Positions 44,443-54,550 of a stretch of 64,000 nt of DNA are shown here, in pieces. Numbering within the stretch: the stretch's first letter is position 1; each line of letters opens with the position of its first letter. Below the pieces are notes generated by a model, which saw only the letters and a list, made by a program, of their open reading frames with translations, was not told the origin of the DNA and searched no databases. The position numbers were made by a program, and so were the translations under genes. Origin of the DNA: Sulfuricurvum sp. (GTDB taxonomy: Bacteria; Campylobacterota; Campylobacteria; Campylobacterales; Sulfurimonadaceae); NCBI RefSeq assembly GCF_030691015.1, contig NZ_JAUYFF010000019.1, forward strand, positions 1 through 64,000, read 5' to 3'.

Positions 44443-45244
44443 GGATCAGTCCTGTATGAATCGCAGCCATTTCAATCCATTTTGATTTTAAGGCATTGTA
44501 TTTAATTAAAGTAGGATGGTTTTCTTCATACCAGTAATAGAGACTAAAAAGAGAAAATAATAATTTATTCGTATCACGATAATTTCCTTTTGTCAGAGAG
44601 GTAATTAGTTTCATGTTTTTGTCATTAAACATATTGGCGACATCAAAACAGTTTGCCTTTAAAAGTTTTTTTTGGATGTATACTTTAAGCTCTTCAGCAG
44701 AAGCATTTTGGAGTTCAATACTTTCCCAAATTCGTGTTTGAAAGTGCTCTTTTGCAATCACATCTTCTTTATCGGTTTTATGAAGCGTAATGACAAATTT
44801 AATAGCACGAGCATCGGAGATAAGACGAATCTTTTCCATAAGCGATGAGCTATAGAGTTGCGCTTCATCCAAAAGAACAATAGGTACATCCGGATACGAT
44901 ACGGCTTCGGCAATTTCTAAAAACCGGGTTAACGTCATCACTTCACGGGGAGAGTGTCCGAATATCCTTTGTGCCAATACACGGAGGAAATCATCTTCAT
45001 CCACAATAGGGATATCAAACATCAATACTTTTTGATGTTTGGAGAGGTCGTGGTGGAGTTTATGCAGAAGCATACTTTTCCCCGTCCCCGGTTTACCGAA
45101 TAAAAGGATCATTTTCAGAGGTTTTTGTACTGAGTTTTTAAGCGATTGATACATATGTGAGACACTGTCAATCTGGACGTAGTCCCTAGGGTTCACGACG
45201 TCCAAAAACAGATCACGCGGTTTTGAGAAAAGGGAATTCTCCAT
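44435..45244 (-). CDS. mshM: MshM-like AAA ATPase (ExeA family)
   Basis: A 269-residue AAA protein: Walker A LLFGKPGTGKSMLLHKL near 49 and Walker B VPIVLLDEAQLYSSSL near 120, the form seen in ExeA/GspA and MshM, which help insert or organise the secretin across the cell wall. The C-terminal part is helical with no peptidoglycan-binding domain. Starts three bases after the secretin stop. Confidence 0.88.
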   Translation of the reverse strand: MENSLFSKPRDLFLDVVNPRDYVQIDSVSHMYQSLKNSVQKPLKMILLFGKPGTGKSMLLHKLHHDLSKHQKVLMFDIPIVDEDDFLRVLAQRIFGHSPREVMTLTRFLEIAEAVSYPDVPIVLLDEAQLYSSSLMEKIRLISDARAIKFVITLHKTDKEDVIAKEHFQTRIWESIELQNASAEELKVYIQKKLLKANCFDVANMFNDKNMKLITSLTKGNYRDTNKLLFSLFSLYYWYEENHPTLIKYNALKSKWIEMAAIHTGLIRA

Positions 45245-45247
45245 CCG

Positions 45248-46885
45248 TTATTTACTTTCTGGCTTTGCTTCTTCTTCCATTTGTTTTCCAAGACGCGTAT
45301 AGCCTAAATCACCTAAGCTAACCGTATCTTTCTCTTTTTTGATGATATGCGGTTCGATGATAATGACGATTTCTTCGGTCCGTTTGCTCATCCCTTCACG
45401 TTTAAACATATAACCAAGGAATGGAATATCACCGAGTAATGGAACTTTATTATTATCTTGGACGTTTTTTGTATTAATCAAACCTCCGAGAATTACGCGA
45501 TTACCGTCTTTTACGGTAATGACGGAGGAAATCTGACGACGGCTTAAGTCAGGCGGCATATTACGGGCTGAGTTATCTGTAGAAATTTCAGATGCTGTTT
45601 CGGAAATGGATGGATTTATACGCAGGGTAATACTTCCGTCACCGGCAATTTCAGGTGTAATATCGAGGAGAACTCCCGAAAATACAGAACTGACCACTTC
45701 TGTTGTGGCTTGCTCTCCTGTTGTTCCCCCGGCTAGTGTAGAGGTATTTCTTGTTTTATAGAATAATTCTGTCCCCGCAGTAATAAGGGCAGGTTGATTA
45801 TTAAGAGTCAAGATCTTTGGATTTGATATCGAGTAAACATCCCCTTGAGTTTTAAGGAATTTGATAACTTCATTTAAGCTTCCTTTTGCACCCAACCTAA
45901 AAATACTAGCACCAGTTCGACCCGCGGAAGTAGTGCCATATTCGGTAAAGGAAGTCCCAGTATTTAAGGCAGTTGATGTAAATTTACCAACATCTTTTGA
46001 ATTCACATAATCAAATGTTAAATCAATATTTTGCAATGCATAAAGTTGCGACCAGTCGATACCGGTTGAAGAAGCATCACTAAAGACGACACTGTACATC
46101 TTCACATCGATTAAAACCTGTGTTTGCATTTTTTTCTGTAGATCATGGATGTAACTGTCAAGCCGTTGAATTTGTTTACCCGTACCGGTTACCGTCACTA
46201 AGCCAGCACTTTTATTTATAAATATATTGTGATACGTATCTTTTTCAGAGGTTTTAGCTGTTTCATTTTTTTTATCTGTTGATTGGGAGAGGTTCGTATT
46301 TTGTTTGTAATCATCCTCAGGGCGGCTAAGGATGCTTTTAACCTCCTGCTCTAAAGTATCCCAAAATTTTACTTCATCAATTGTCGAGATATTCGTTCCT
46401 GATTCTGATGATGCATTATTTGCTCCAGAACTTCCGGAACTTCCAGTTGCTCCAGCAGCTGTTCCGGAATTGGAACTCAATCGTATATTGGTACTTCCCG
46501 TCCCTTTACGTTCTGTCGTAATGTAATCAATATTATAAGTTTTTGTTGATAAATAAGAGACTCGAAGTACATTGTTTTGTAAGGTATATTGAAGATTATT
46601 CTCTTTGATAATCAAATCAAATACTTCATTAATCGTCAGATTTTTCAAAAAGGTTTTGTTCATCGGTCTTTTTAGAACTTCTTCTGCTTGTTCGTCTGTT
46701 ACAACGACACTCATGCCGCATTCATCACTGAGTTGGTCGACAAATTCTCCTACACTAGTTCCTTTGACTGAAGAGATATTGAAAAGCTCATACGTACAAT
46801 CTGCCTGAAGCGTAGGTGTGAGAAGGGCAGCCGTGGCAACGGATAACATAAACGTTCGTGCATGGTGTTTAATTATAGATGTCAT
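45248..46885 (-). CDS. mshL: Outer-membrane secretin MshL
   Basis: Forms the outer-membrane channel. Signal peptide (FMLSVATAALLTPTLQADC), secretin N0/STN-like domain (SVKGTSVGEFVDQLSDECGM), a Gly/Ser-rich linker near 140-165, an N1-type domain (LVTVTGTGKQIQRLDSYIHD) and the beta-barrel domain ending VPLLGDIPFLGYMFKREG, the secretin signature. 545 residues, typical of MshL. Confidence 0.95.
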   Translation of the reverse strand: MTSIIKHHARTFMLSVATAALLTPTLQADCTYELFNISSVKGTSVGEFVDQLSDECGMSVVVTDEQAEEVLKRPMNKTFLKNLTINEVFDLIIKENNLQYTLQNNVLRVSYLSTKTYNIDYITTERKGTGSTNIRLSSNSGTAAGATGSSGSSGANNASSESGTNISTIDEVKFWDTLEQEVKSILSRPEDDYKQNTNLSQSTDKKNETAKTSEKDTYHNIFINKSAGLVTVTGTGKQIQRLDSYIHDLQKKMQTQVLIDVKMYSVVFSDASSTGIDWSQLYALQNIDLTFDYVNSKDVGKFTSTALNTGTSFTEYGTTSAGRTGASIFRLGAKGSLNEVIKFLKTQGDVYSISNPKILTLNNQPALITAGTELFYKTRNTSTLAGGTTGEQATTEVVSSVFSGVLLDITPEIAGDGSITLRINPSISETASEISTDNSARNMPPDLSRRQISSVITVKDGNRVILGGLINTKNVQDNNKVPLLGDIPFLGYMFKREGMSKRTEEIVIIIEPHIIKKEKDTVSLGDLGYTRLGKQMEEEAKPESK

Positions 46886-46894
46886 GATACTTTC

Positions 46895-47398
46895 CTACTT
46901 TGTGATGATTTTAATATTATTATTTTGTTTGTGTAAAAACAAAATAAGTTTTTGATCTTTTTTTCCGGTCAATAAAACAGAATTTGATTTGATCTCAGCA
47001 AGGGTAAAATTACGAACACTTTGGCCTACTTTGTACCACTTTCCACTGATAAGCACTGATTTATTCATGATGGCGAGAAGTCGTAGCGGTTCTTCAATCA
47101 CTTTTGGTTGTGCTAAAATTCCTATACTGCCCAATTTTGGAGGGGCTAGAAGATTAGAACCTGATTTTAGGGTAGGGAGTGCTTTTTTCATTTTCATGGG
47201 ATCACGAAGTGAGTTGATATATCCATCCGGTATCCCTACTCTGGCAGGAAGGATTGCTAGAATTTGCTCATCAACCCATACTAACTCTTTGTCGGTGTTT
47301 GGTTGTGTCATAACGGTTACAGAGGGAGAACTTACAGCAGGGACGGCTGCATGGAGTATCATCATACTCATAAACCCTATAAGTAGATATTTTGTCAT
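46895..47398 (-). CDS. mshK: MshK-like periplasmic protein
   Basis: A 167-residue exported protein with a signal peptide (TKYLLIGFMSMMILHAAVPA) and a C-terminal beta domain (RLLAIMNKSVLISGKWYKVG, then EIKSNSVLLTGKKDQ) as in MshK/PilP-type pilot-like proteins. I chose the ATG at 47398, which forms ATGA with the mshJ stop, over one 18 bases upstream. Family name rests on gene order and layout. Confidence 0.7.
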   Translation of the reverse strand: MTKYLLIGFMSMMILHAAVPAVSSPSVTVMTQPNTDKELVWVDEQILAILPARVGIPDGYINSLRDPMKMKKALPTLKSGSNLLAPPKLGSIGILAQPKVIEEPLRLLAIMNKSVLISGKWYKVGQSVRNFTLAEIKSNSVLLTGKKDQKLILFLHKQNNNIKIITK

Positions 47399-48030
47399 TG
47401 TCTTACGATCCCCCATACTGAGATATTGAGATCCCCTTTGAGCTTTTCATCAGCCGTAATGTTAAATTTATGCAAATCTACAACCAAATGACTTTGTTCC
47501 AATGCATTAATAAACTTTAAGGTATTTTTATACGGTCCTTCAGATGCAATACTAATATCTAAAACATGTCCGAACGAGCTATTATCGGTTTGCAAGGTAT
47601 TTCCGAATTTGGCTAGCTTTACTTTATGTAAACGTGCATATCTAGATACCGAATCAAGGTATCCTCCCCACACTTTTTCATCATAGTATAAAGAAGAAAT
47701 CTGTTCCAACTGCTCTTTGATATAAGTATTGTACTGTACGTATAGAGCGCGTTGCCGTTCTATTTCGACTGTTTCTTGCTCTATTTGGGTAATGCGTTCA
47801 GGTGGATAAGTCGATAAATATTGTTTATCTACATTCAAATCATTTTCAACTTTCACCGCTTTCTCGTGAGAGATTTTGAAGCTGGCTTCAGAACTCTCCC
47901 AAAGCAATAGATAGGAGAAAGTGAACAAAGAGGCAAATATCATAATGAACAGCATCATTTTGTCACGATCACTTTTGTGTGAGAGCGATTGGTCTAATGT
48001 ATACAGGTAGTCTTCAATTTGTAATTTCAT
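47395..48030 (-). CDS. mshJ: MshJ-like (PilO/GspM-type) membrane protein
   Basis: One membrane helix near residues 25-45 (MLFIMIFASLFTFSYLLLWE), a long periplasmic coiled coil (ITQIEQETVEIERQRALYVQ) and a ferredoxin-like C-terminal domain (HVLDISIASEGPYKNTLKFI), the PilO layout. It would form part of the inner-membrane alignment complex. ATGA overlaps with both neighbours. Confidence 0.82.
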   Translation of the reverse strand: MKLQIEDYLYTLDQSLSHKSDRDKMMLFIMIFASLFTFSYLLLWESSEASFKISHEKAVKVENDLNVDKQYLSTYPPERITQIEQETVEIERQRALYVQYNTYIKEQLEQISSLYYDEKVWGGYLDSVSRYARLHKVKLAKFGNTLQTDNSSFGHVLDISIASEGPYKNTLKFINALEQSHLVVDLHKFNITADEKLKGDLNISVWGIVRQ

Positions 48031-49565
48031 TTGATTACCGCCTTGAGTTCACTAAGGTAGGATTTTTGCTCTTCATTATACGAAATAAGTTCAAGGTTAA
48101 AATCATACTGATCCCGTTTAATGTCCGTTAGATGTTTGAGCAATGCCGTAATATCTTGCGTACTTGATGATGTTAGCCCAAACGTGAACGTTTTTGTATC
48201 ATTAAGATCTTCTGCATACGCAATGGTTTTTAGTTGCACTCGATATTGATTGAAGCTACGAGTGAAATCAGCCATTATTTTGGCTTTCATCGGATAATTC
48301 ACTTTTTTATCATGCACTTGTACTAGCGTATCTTTTTTTTGTTTATAGGCTGTTTTTTGCTCATCTAAAAGTATCTGAGCGGCATTCTTATTCGCTAATT
48401 TTAAATTAACGGTTGCTTCCCGAGTCATTTTTTCGATGTGTACTGACTCATACTCTTTGGATAAGACAGCATGGTGAAACTCTTCGATGTAAGAGAGACC
48501 CCAATAGACCCCGGGGTATAGAAGAGCTGCAGCCAAAGAAGCAGCTGCAACTAAAATGAGTTTTCCGCTATCACGTTTTGCAAAAGGAGGAGGACGGTGA
48601 AATATTGTAAAGTTACACTCATATCGCTCATCTGCTTCAAGGCGGCCATAGAGGTGCATCAACTGATGGATTTGATCTACTTTTTCCCCGTTTGTGTTAA
48701 ATCCGTAATTAAAATCAAACGGAGTTGTTTTGATTCCTAAATAGGTTTGTGCGTATTCATCCAGTCCAAGAACTTTTCCGACCCCTGTGCCGATGTAAAT
48801 CTCATCAAATTTTTTGATGTCATAGGCTCTTTTTGCATACGTTATAACATCGCTGATATGGAGAAAAATCTCACCGAAAAGTTTAATAAGATTTTTTTGA
48901 TAATCGGGTTGAGAGGCATTAAGTCCTTCTTCTGCCAATAGGTTTTCAAATGTCAGAAGATCTGTTTGTTCGCCTAAAAGTTCACAAAAACGTTCATGCA
49001 TTTGTTTGAGTGAAAATTTCAGTGATTTAGCATAAATAAATTCCTGATGGCTGTAAATACAGAAAAAGGCGTCGTTTTCTTGAAAATAGATAAAACAATG
49101 AACATCGGTTGAATCAATGAGCTCTTTTACATAAAGCGATTTGAGTAATAGAGGAACCGGAATAATTTGATCAATGTATTTGATTGCATCGACGACTTGC
49201 GTATAGTCTTGTTCAAGGGTTAAGGGATCAACAACGAATATATGGAAAAAGCGTTCTCCCTCCGTGCTTCTATTGATCGCTTCAATGTATTTGATATGGT
49301 ATTCAATAGCCATATCCAATGCAAGCTCTTCGTAAACTTTATTCTCAAGGGCATCATAAATATCATCGTCAGGAATGTTTTTACTTATCCCGATCAATGT
49401 CGAGATAAACCCTTTGGTATTTAAAAAAGAGACTGAGTATTGTTCTTTAGAAAAAGAAGGAGAAGATGTTCTTGATATGGTATTAAACGTACTACCATAA
49501 TAATCTCCTTTATAAGGGTTTGCCGATACGATGGCTGAATAGGTTTGTTGTTTGCTTTTACTCAT
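48027..49565 (-). CDS. mshI: MshI-like PilM-PilN fusion
   Basis: The N-terminal 310 residues resemble an actin-like PilM/GspL cytoplasmic domain (KFDEIYIGTGVGKVLGLDEY), then a membrane helix near 335-355 (LILVAAASLAAALLYPGVYW), a coiled coil and a PilN-like periplasmic domain. This is the MshI arrangement, giving the inner-membrane base of the pilus machine. It is the first msh gene, eight bases after the pgp1 stop, so the msh genes may be transcribed with the upstream block. Confidence 0.82.
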   Translation of the reverse strand: MSKSKQQTYSAIVSANPYKGDYYGSTFNTISRTSSPSFSKEQYSVSFLNTKGFISTLIGISKNIPDDDIYDALENKVYEELALDMAIEYHIKYIEAINRSTEGERFFHIFVVDPLTLEQDYTQVVDAIKYIDQIIPVPLLLKSLYVKELIDSTDVHCFIYFQENDAFFCIYSHQEFIYAKSLKFSLKQMHERFCELLGEQTDLLTFENLLAEEGLNASQPDYQKNLIKLFGEIFLHISDVITYAKRAYDIKKFDEIYIGTGVGKVLGLDEYAQTYLGIKTTPFDFNYGFNTNGEKVDQIHQLMHLYGRLEADERYECNFTIFHRPPPFAKRDSGKLILVAAASLAAALLYPGVYWGLSYIEEFHHAVLSKEYESVHIEKMTREATVNLKLANKNAAQILLDEQKTAYKQKKDTLVQVHDKKVNYPMKAKIMADFTRSFNQYRVQLKTIAYAEDLNDTKTFTFGLTSSSTQDITALLKHLTDIKRDQYDFNLELISYNEEQKSYLSELKAVIK

Positions 49566-49573
49566 CCTATATC

Positions 49574-50866
49574 CTATTTAAAATGTACAAGAACCATACC
49601 GCAAAAACGGTTTTTCTGGTAAAACTCTACCCGATAGCTCTTATGAGCGGTATCAATAGAGTATTTTGAATCTAAATCACTTAATCCTACTAAAATGTTA
49701 GCTTCATCCTTTACCCCTTTTTTGGTAAATCCGATGACATTAACTCTCGTATTAAGATCATTATTGATAATCTTAAAATCGGCAGTTACAAAAAAATCTG
49801 TAGCGAATGATAACTTTTGTGTTTTTCCGTCCGCTAAAATAGTTATGGGCATAGAACAAAGCTCTTTTTGATGATAACTCGGGATAAGAGTGCTTATCTT
49901 TTGGTTACCGATAAAAAGATCATATTGCGTCTTGTTTTTTTGTACACTCCCCAAAGGATGGGCAAACTTAAACTCATTTCTCTCTGATTGTAGCGGAATG
50001 AAACTTAAACTGTTTTTTAAGTTTTGCAAATCAAAATAGATATTATTGTTAATGGTTAAATAATCGTGATTTTTAAGTAACTGCTCGATTGCATCCATGT
50101 TTAGTTCAAAAGTGCGCTCGTATTTTATCCCCATAAGTTTCATATAACACTCAATTGCATGCAGATGATAAAAAACTTTATGGTGCAGTGTGGGAAGGTT
50201 TTTACTTGTTTCGATAGCAAAGGCAGGTTTGTTATGTGTCACTGCAAAATAGGTTAAAGAGTGCTTCATCGCTTCATCATCAAATCGGGTATTTGTATTG
50301 CGTACATCAAAAAAATGATGTCCCTCAATCAAATCGTTATTAAGTTCACCGCTTACTTTTGATGCGATTTCATTTAAATTTCCGTAGGGGTGCTCGGTAT
50401 CAAGAGTCCCTTGATCAATAACACACGTTTGTCCCCAAGCATTAGGATTGAAAATAGTATTAAGATGCTTTTTCCGATAAAACCCATGACCGTCATGTAA
50501 ATTTAATATAAGTGCAACTTGCTGTTCGGTGATGATTTTTTGGATCTCTTGCACGGTTTCAACATCAGCATCTTGTGGGTCAATGTCAGAAAACTTTCGA
50601 TTCATATCCCCGTTGATACCACGGTTGTCTTGTTGGATACTGGGGCGATTCAAATCAGGAACTATCCAGAGATTCCCTTGCGTAATGTGATAATATCGGG
50701 ATAATAACGCAGCAGCAAAATAGCTTCCGGGCTCATTGCCGTGAATACCGCCGATGACAAGCAATGTCGGAGTATTTAGAATATCTGTCTCTTTTTTAAT
50801 GATATTAAAGGGGAGTGCATGGAGAGACATGATTGAAAAAAACAGGAGAAACAAGGAAAAATGCAT
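49574..50866 (-). CDS. pgp1: Periplasmic M14 carboxypeptidase Pgp1/Csd4 (cell shape)
   Basis: Pgp1 (Csd4 in Helicobacter) trims muropeptide tripeptides to dipeptides and is required for helical shape. Signal-like N-terminus (HFSLFLLFFSIMSLHALPF), zinc motif His42-x-x-Glu45 in VIGGIHGNEPG and the second His in ILNLHDGHGFYRKKH near 123. The long C-terminal beta-domain is typical. 430 residues. Lies four bases after the L,D-transpeptidase-like gene. Confidence 0.88.
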   Translation of the reverse strand: MHFSLFLLFFSIMSLHALPFNIIKKETDILNTPTLLVIGGIHGNEPGSYFAAALLSRYYHITQGNLWIVPDLNRPSIQQDNRGINGDMNRKFSDIDPQDADVETVQEIQKIITEQQVALILNLHDGHGFYRKKHLNTIFNPNAWGQTCVIDQGTLDTEHPYGNLNEIASKVSGELNNDLIEGHHFFDVRNTNTRFDDEAMKHSLTYFAVTHNKPAFAIETSKNLPTLHHKVFYHLHAIECYMKLMGIKYERTFELNMDAIEQLLKNHDYLTINNNIYFDLQNLKNSLSFIPLQSERNEFKFAHPLGSVQKNKTQYDLFIGNQKISTLIPSYHQKELCSMPITILADGKTQKLSFATDFFVTADFKIINNDLNTRVNVIGFTKKGVKDEANILVGLSDLDSKYSIDTAHKSYRVEFYQKNRFCGMVLVHFK

Positions 50867-50869
50867 AGG

Positions 50870-51823
50870 TTATTCTTCTGTGAGAATCGAGATCGATTGA
50901 TTAGCATTCAATCGAACTAAAAGCGATTTTTCTCCTTCAAAGCGATGTGAATCACTAACATAGAGTTGATTGAAAGTGACCCAAAAAAGGTTACGCTTTT
51001 CCCCAGGGTAGGGGATGATGTTGAGACGATCCAAGGTGATCGTTTTCATTTCATTTTTACTAAAAATACGTTCTTTATAGTCTTTAAATTGAGTAAGTCC
51101 CATCCCGTCATATCGTTTGAATGCGTTGTCATAGGTGGCAATGTAGCTATCGATATCATTATAAGTCCATGCATATTTCCATTGATACAAACCGGCCAGA
51201 ATAGCTGAATAAGCGGCAGGATTGACCCATTGTTTCAAAGAAGAATCGATGATTAAAAGTGTATTAGATGGGTTGATAGTCTGATCCAATTGTATTAAAT
51301 CGTTGTTGTTGATAGCAATACACCCTTTTGTAAAAGGGTCGCGTGTGCCGCTTAGAGGTACTCCGTGAACCCATATTCCATCACCGTTTTTACCTCTGAT
51401 ACGATCATACAAATTGGGATACGAGGTGACAAAAGCCATCGGTCCGTAAAAGGGGTCAACACGTCTCTTTTTTTCAGTCAACGTGTAAATACCTATAGGC
51501 GTTTTAAGATCACCTTCGGTTCTTTTGTCACCTGCGTTTTTTCCCGTAAAGGCACTGTAGCGTTTTTTAAGGGAAAATCGTTTCTGAGCATCCGGCGTAT
51601 AAAGTTCTAGCGAACCTTTGTCTTTACTACACGTTAGAAGTGAAAATGCCCGTTCAAAATAGCCGAAACGGAGATCTTTGTTGAAAAGGGTTCCTGACCA
51701 ATAGGTAGGGGTATTCATCTGGCTATCGAGCAATTTTTTACCGCCGCTTTTGTATAACGTTAGAACCTCTGAGGATAAAAGGGTTGTAGCCGTTAAGAGT
51801 GAAACAAAGAGAGCTTTTACCAT
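50870..51823 (-). CDS. pgp2: L,D-transpeptidase-fold carboxypeptidase Pgp2/Csd6 (cell shape)
   Basis: Pgp2/Csd6 cleaves tetrapeptides to tripeptides, giving the substrate for Pgp1. Signal peptide (VKALFVSLLTATTLLSSEV), YkuD domain with His153 (GIWVHGVPLSGTRD) and catalytic Cys168 (FTKGCIAINNND), and a C-terminal NTF2-like dimer domain (QWKYAWTYNDIDSYIATYDN). 317 residues. Overlaps era by seven bases. Being adjacent to pgp1 indicates a curved or helical cell. Confidence 0.9.
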   Translation of the reverse strand: MVKALFVSLLTATTLLSSEVLTLYKSGGKKLLDSQMNTPTYWSGTLFNKDLRFGYFERAFSLLTCSKDKGSLELYTPDAQKRFSLKKRYSAFTGKNAGDKRTEGDLKTPIGIYTLTEKKRRVDPFYGPMAFVTSYPNLYDRIRGKNGDGIWVHGVPLSGTRDPFTKGCIAINNNDLIQLDQTINPSNTLLIIDSSLKQWVNPAAYSAILAGLYQWKYAWTYNDIDSYIATYDNAFKRYDGMGLTQFKDYKERIFSKNEMKTITLDRLNIIPYPGEKRNLFWVTFNQLYVSDSHRFEGEKSLLVRLNANQSISILTEE

Positions 51824-52695
51824 TCGTATCCCAAATCGCTTAGAAATTTTTTATCGGTTGTCCACCCTTTTTTGACCGAGACAAAGAGTTCAAGATAAAC
51901 AGGTTTGGATGCTAGTCGCTCAATTTTTTCACGGGCATTTTGACCGATACGTTTTATCGCGGCGCCCCCCTTGCCGATAATGATTCCTTTTTGAGAATCT
52001 TTTTCGACGATAATAGTGGCACGGATATGTTCTACAGGGGCATCTTCATCGATTTTATCAATAATAACATCTGATTCATAAGGGATTTCATCACTGATAT
52101 TGTCAAAAATGGCTTCACGAATAAACTCTTTGTAAATAGTACGGATCATCTCTGTCGTAATATTTTCAGGATCATACAAGTACGGGGATTCATCAAGATG
52201 TTTAACAATGGTATCAAGTAAATCTTTTTTCCCCACATTCTTATTGACGGACATAGGGATGAGAGCAATAAAATGGTCACTGAAGCGGTTGTATTCTCCG
52301 ATTTTTTTGAGGAGTTCGGCTTGAGAAATTTGATCGATTTTACTCAGTACGATAATATGTTTGCGCTTGTCGGAGTTAATTTCTAGAAATTTTTCATAAT
52401 GTACGGTTTTATCCGATGCGGGAGCGAGATAGACAACAATGTCACAATCTCCGATGGCTTTGAGCGCTTCTTCTAACATATATTGGTTAAGAAGTTTTTC
52501 GGCCTGATGAAGTCCCGGAGTATCAACGAAAATAATTTGATCGTCATTGTGCATGACAATCGCATTGGAGCGTTTGCGGGTAGCGTTTGCTTTTTGACTT
52601 ACAAGGGCGATTTTTTCACCCAAAATCCAGTTCATTAGAGTGCTTTTTCCTGCATTCGGGCGTCCGACGAGAGCGACAAATCCTGCTTTGTTCAT
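51817..52695 (-). CDS. era: GTPase Era
   Basis: Ribosome-assembly GTPase acting on 16S rRNA. G1 VGRPNAGKSTLMNW near 10, G3 FVDTPGLH, G4 VLSKIDQ and a C-terminal KH domain with GIIIGKGGAAIKRIG near 240. 292 residues, normal. Thirteen bases after the hslU stop. Confidence 0.97.
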   Translation of the reverse strand: MNKAGFVALVGRPNAGKSTLMNWILGEKIALVSQKANATRKRSNAIVMHNDDQIIFVDTPGLHQAEKLLNQYMLEEALKAIGDCDIVVYLAPASDKTVHYEKFLEINSDKRKHIIVLSKIDQISQAELLKKIGEYNRFSDHFIALIPMSVNKNVGKKDLLDTIVKHLDESPYLYDPENITTEMIRTIYKEFIREAIFDNISDEIPYESDVIIDKIDEDAPVEHIRATIIVEKDSQKGIIIGKGGAAIKRIGQNAREKIERLASKPVYLELFVSVKKGWTTDKKFLSDLGYEW

Positions 52696-52707
52696 TTATA
52701 ATTGCCT

Positions 52708-54021
52708 TTAGAGTATATAACGTGCGAGGTCTTCATCCTCAACAAGTGGTAAGAGAATGGTATTAACCATCGCTTCGGTGATTGTAACGGTACTGCCTTG
52801 GTATAAATGGGCGTTAAAACTAATCTCTTCTAACACTTTTTCAACAACAGTATGAAGCCGTCTTGCACCGATATCTTCAGTTTTCTGATTGGCTCTTTGG
52901 GCATAACGTGCCATCGCATGTGTGGATGTCTCATCGAACGACAGGGTCATCTCTTCGGTTGCCAACAGTGCTTTGTACTGTTCTAATAAAGAGTTTTTCG
53001 GTTTGGTCAAGATCAAGTAAAGGGCATCTTCATTTAGAGGTTCTAATTCTACTCGAAGTGGAAACCGTCCTTGCAATTCAGGGATGAGATCACTGGGTTT
53101 GGTGAGATGAAAAGCTCCGGCGGCAATAAAAAGAATATGATCGGTTTTAATCGAGCCGAGCTTTGTTGAGACGATACTCCCTTCCACAATGGGGAGCAAA
53201 TCGCGTTGAACTCCCTCTTTGCTTGGGTCATTACGCCCGTCGCTTCGAGAACTGACAGCGATTTTATCGATTTCGTCAAGGAAAATAATTCCACCGTCTT
53301 CGGCACGTTTAAGCGCCTCACGCTTCATTTGATCATGGTTTAGGAGTTTATCGGCAGCTTCTTGGCGTAGGATATTTTTGGCTTCGGCTACCGTAACCTC
53401 TTTTTTACTTTCCTCTTTACCCATGATAGAAAACATTTTTGAAAAAGACTCTTGAACACGTGCGATTTCAGGAGGCATATTAGTGTCGTTAAATTCAACA
53501 CCACGAGCTTGGAGCTCTATCTCAACGATACACTCATCCAAGCTTCCGTTACGTATGTTTTCTCGTATATTCTCTTCACTGGATGAAAGATGTGCACTAT
53601 TGCTGAGTAATTTTTGGGTAAGGGTATCGATGACATAGTGTTCGATCGCCTCTTTATTATTCTCGTTGTGTTCAGCTTTTACCATAGACAGTGACGTCAT
53701 GACCAAGTCGCGAACCATTGATTCGACATCTCTTCCGACAAAGCCCACTTCGGTATATTTGCTTGCCTCAACTTTTATAAACGGCAATTGCATCATTTTG
53801 GCGAGACGACGGGCAATTTCCGTTTTACCTACGCCGGTAGAACCGATCATCAAAATATTTTTAGGCATGATCTCATCTTGTAAAATGGGATCAAGACGTA
53901 GACGTCGATATCGGGTTCGAAGGGCTAGAGCGATAGTTTTTTTAGCATTGTTTTGACCGATAATATGTTGATCCAGATAATCGACAATTTCTTGAGGGGT
54001 CATGTTCATAGTTTTATCCAA
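52708..54021 (-). CDS. hslU: HslU ATPase of the HslUV protease
   Basis: AAA+ unfoldase feeding HslV. N-terminal [20 protein letters not shown], Walker [18 protein letters not shown] near 57, the inserted I domain (about 110-225), Walker [12 protein letters not shown] near 246, sensor 2 [12 protein letters not shown] and the family C-terminus DLARYIL, which inserts into HslV. Overlaps hslV by eight bases. Confidence 0.97.
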   Translation of the reverse strand: MDKTMNMTPQEIVDYLDQHIIGQNNAKKTIALALRTRYRRLRLDPILQDEIMPKNILMIGSTGVGKTEIARRLAKMMQLPFIKVEASKYTEVGFVGRDVESMVRDLVMTSLSMVKAEHNENNKEAIEHYVIDTLTQKLLSNSAHLSSSEENIRENIRNGSLDECIVEIELQARGVEFNDTNMPPEIARVQESFSKMFSIMGKEESKKEVTVAEAKNILRQEAADKLLNHDQMKREALKRAEDGGIIFLDEIDKIAVSSRSDGRNDPSKEGVQRDLLPIVEGSIVSTKLGSIKTDHILFIAAGAFHLTKPSDLIPELQGRFPLRVELEPLNEDALYLILTKPKNSLLEQYKALLATEEMTLSFDETSTHAMARYAQRANQKTEDIGARRLHTVVEKVLEEISFNAHLYQGSTVTITEAMVNTILLPLVEDEDLARYIL

Positions 54022-54547
54022 GACTCAATGTTTTAATATTGTGATTTGTATAGATACACAAATCAGCGGCAACATTAAGGCTCTCTTTTACCAGTGATTC
54101 TTCATCCAAAGATGCATGTTTTTTCAGTGCACGTGCTGCTGCGATGGCATAACTTCCGCCGCTTCCGATGGCGGCAATTTCACCGTCTTCGGGTTCAACG
54201 ACATCGCCGTTTCCGGTAAGGATAAAAATATGTTCTTGATTGAGGACAATCATCATCGCTTCCAAACGACGAAGCACTTTGTCTTTACGCCATGCTTTTG
54301 AAAAGTCGATTACGGCTTTGATGAGTTCCCCTTTACGATGTGCTAGCTGCTCTTCAAACATATCAAAAAGGTTAAACGCATCGGCGGTTGAACCCGCAAA
54401 ACCTGCTAAAATCTCTCCGTTATGGAGGGTTCGAATTTTGGTTGCATTGCTTTTGAGAATACTTTGTCCGAATGTCACTTGCCCATCTCCACCGATAACG
54501 GCTTTGTTTTTACCTTTATAAGCGAGTATGGTTGTGGCATCAAACAT
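54014..54547 (-). CDS. hslV: HslV peptidase subunit
   Basis: Threonine peptidase ring. The N-terminus [20 protein letters not shown] holds the Thr-Thr nucleophile after a four-residue propeptide that needs processing, a form typical of Campylobacterota. [24 protein letters not shown] and [15 protein letters not shown] are conserved. 177 residues. Three bases after rplI. Confidence 0.97.
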   Translation of the reverse strand: MFDATTILAYKGKNKAVIGGDGQVTFGQSILKSNATKIRTLHNGEILAGFAGSTADAFNLFDMFEEQLAHRKGELIKAVIDFSKAWRKDKVLRRLEAMMIVLNQEHIFILTGNGDVVEPEDGEIAAIGSGGSYAIAAARALKKHASLDEESLVKESLNVAADLCIYTNHNIKTLSLG

Positions 54548-54550
54548 CCG

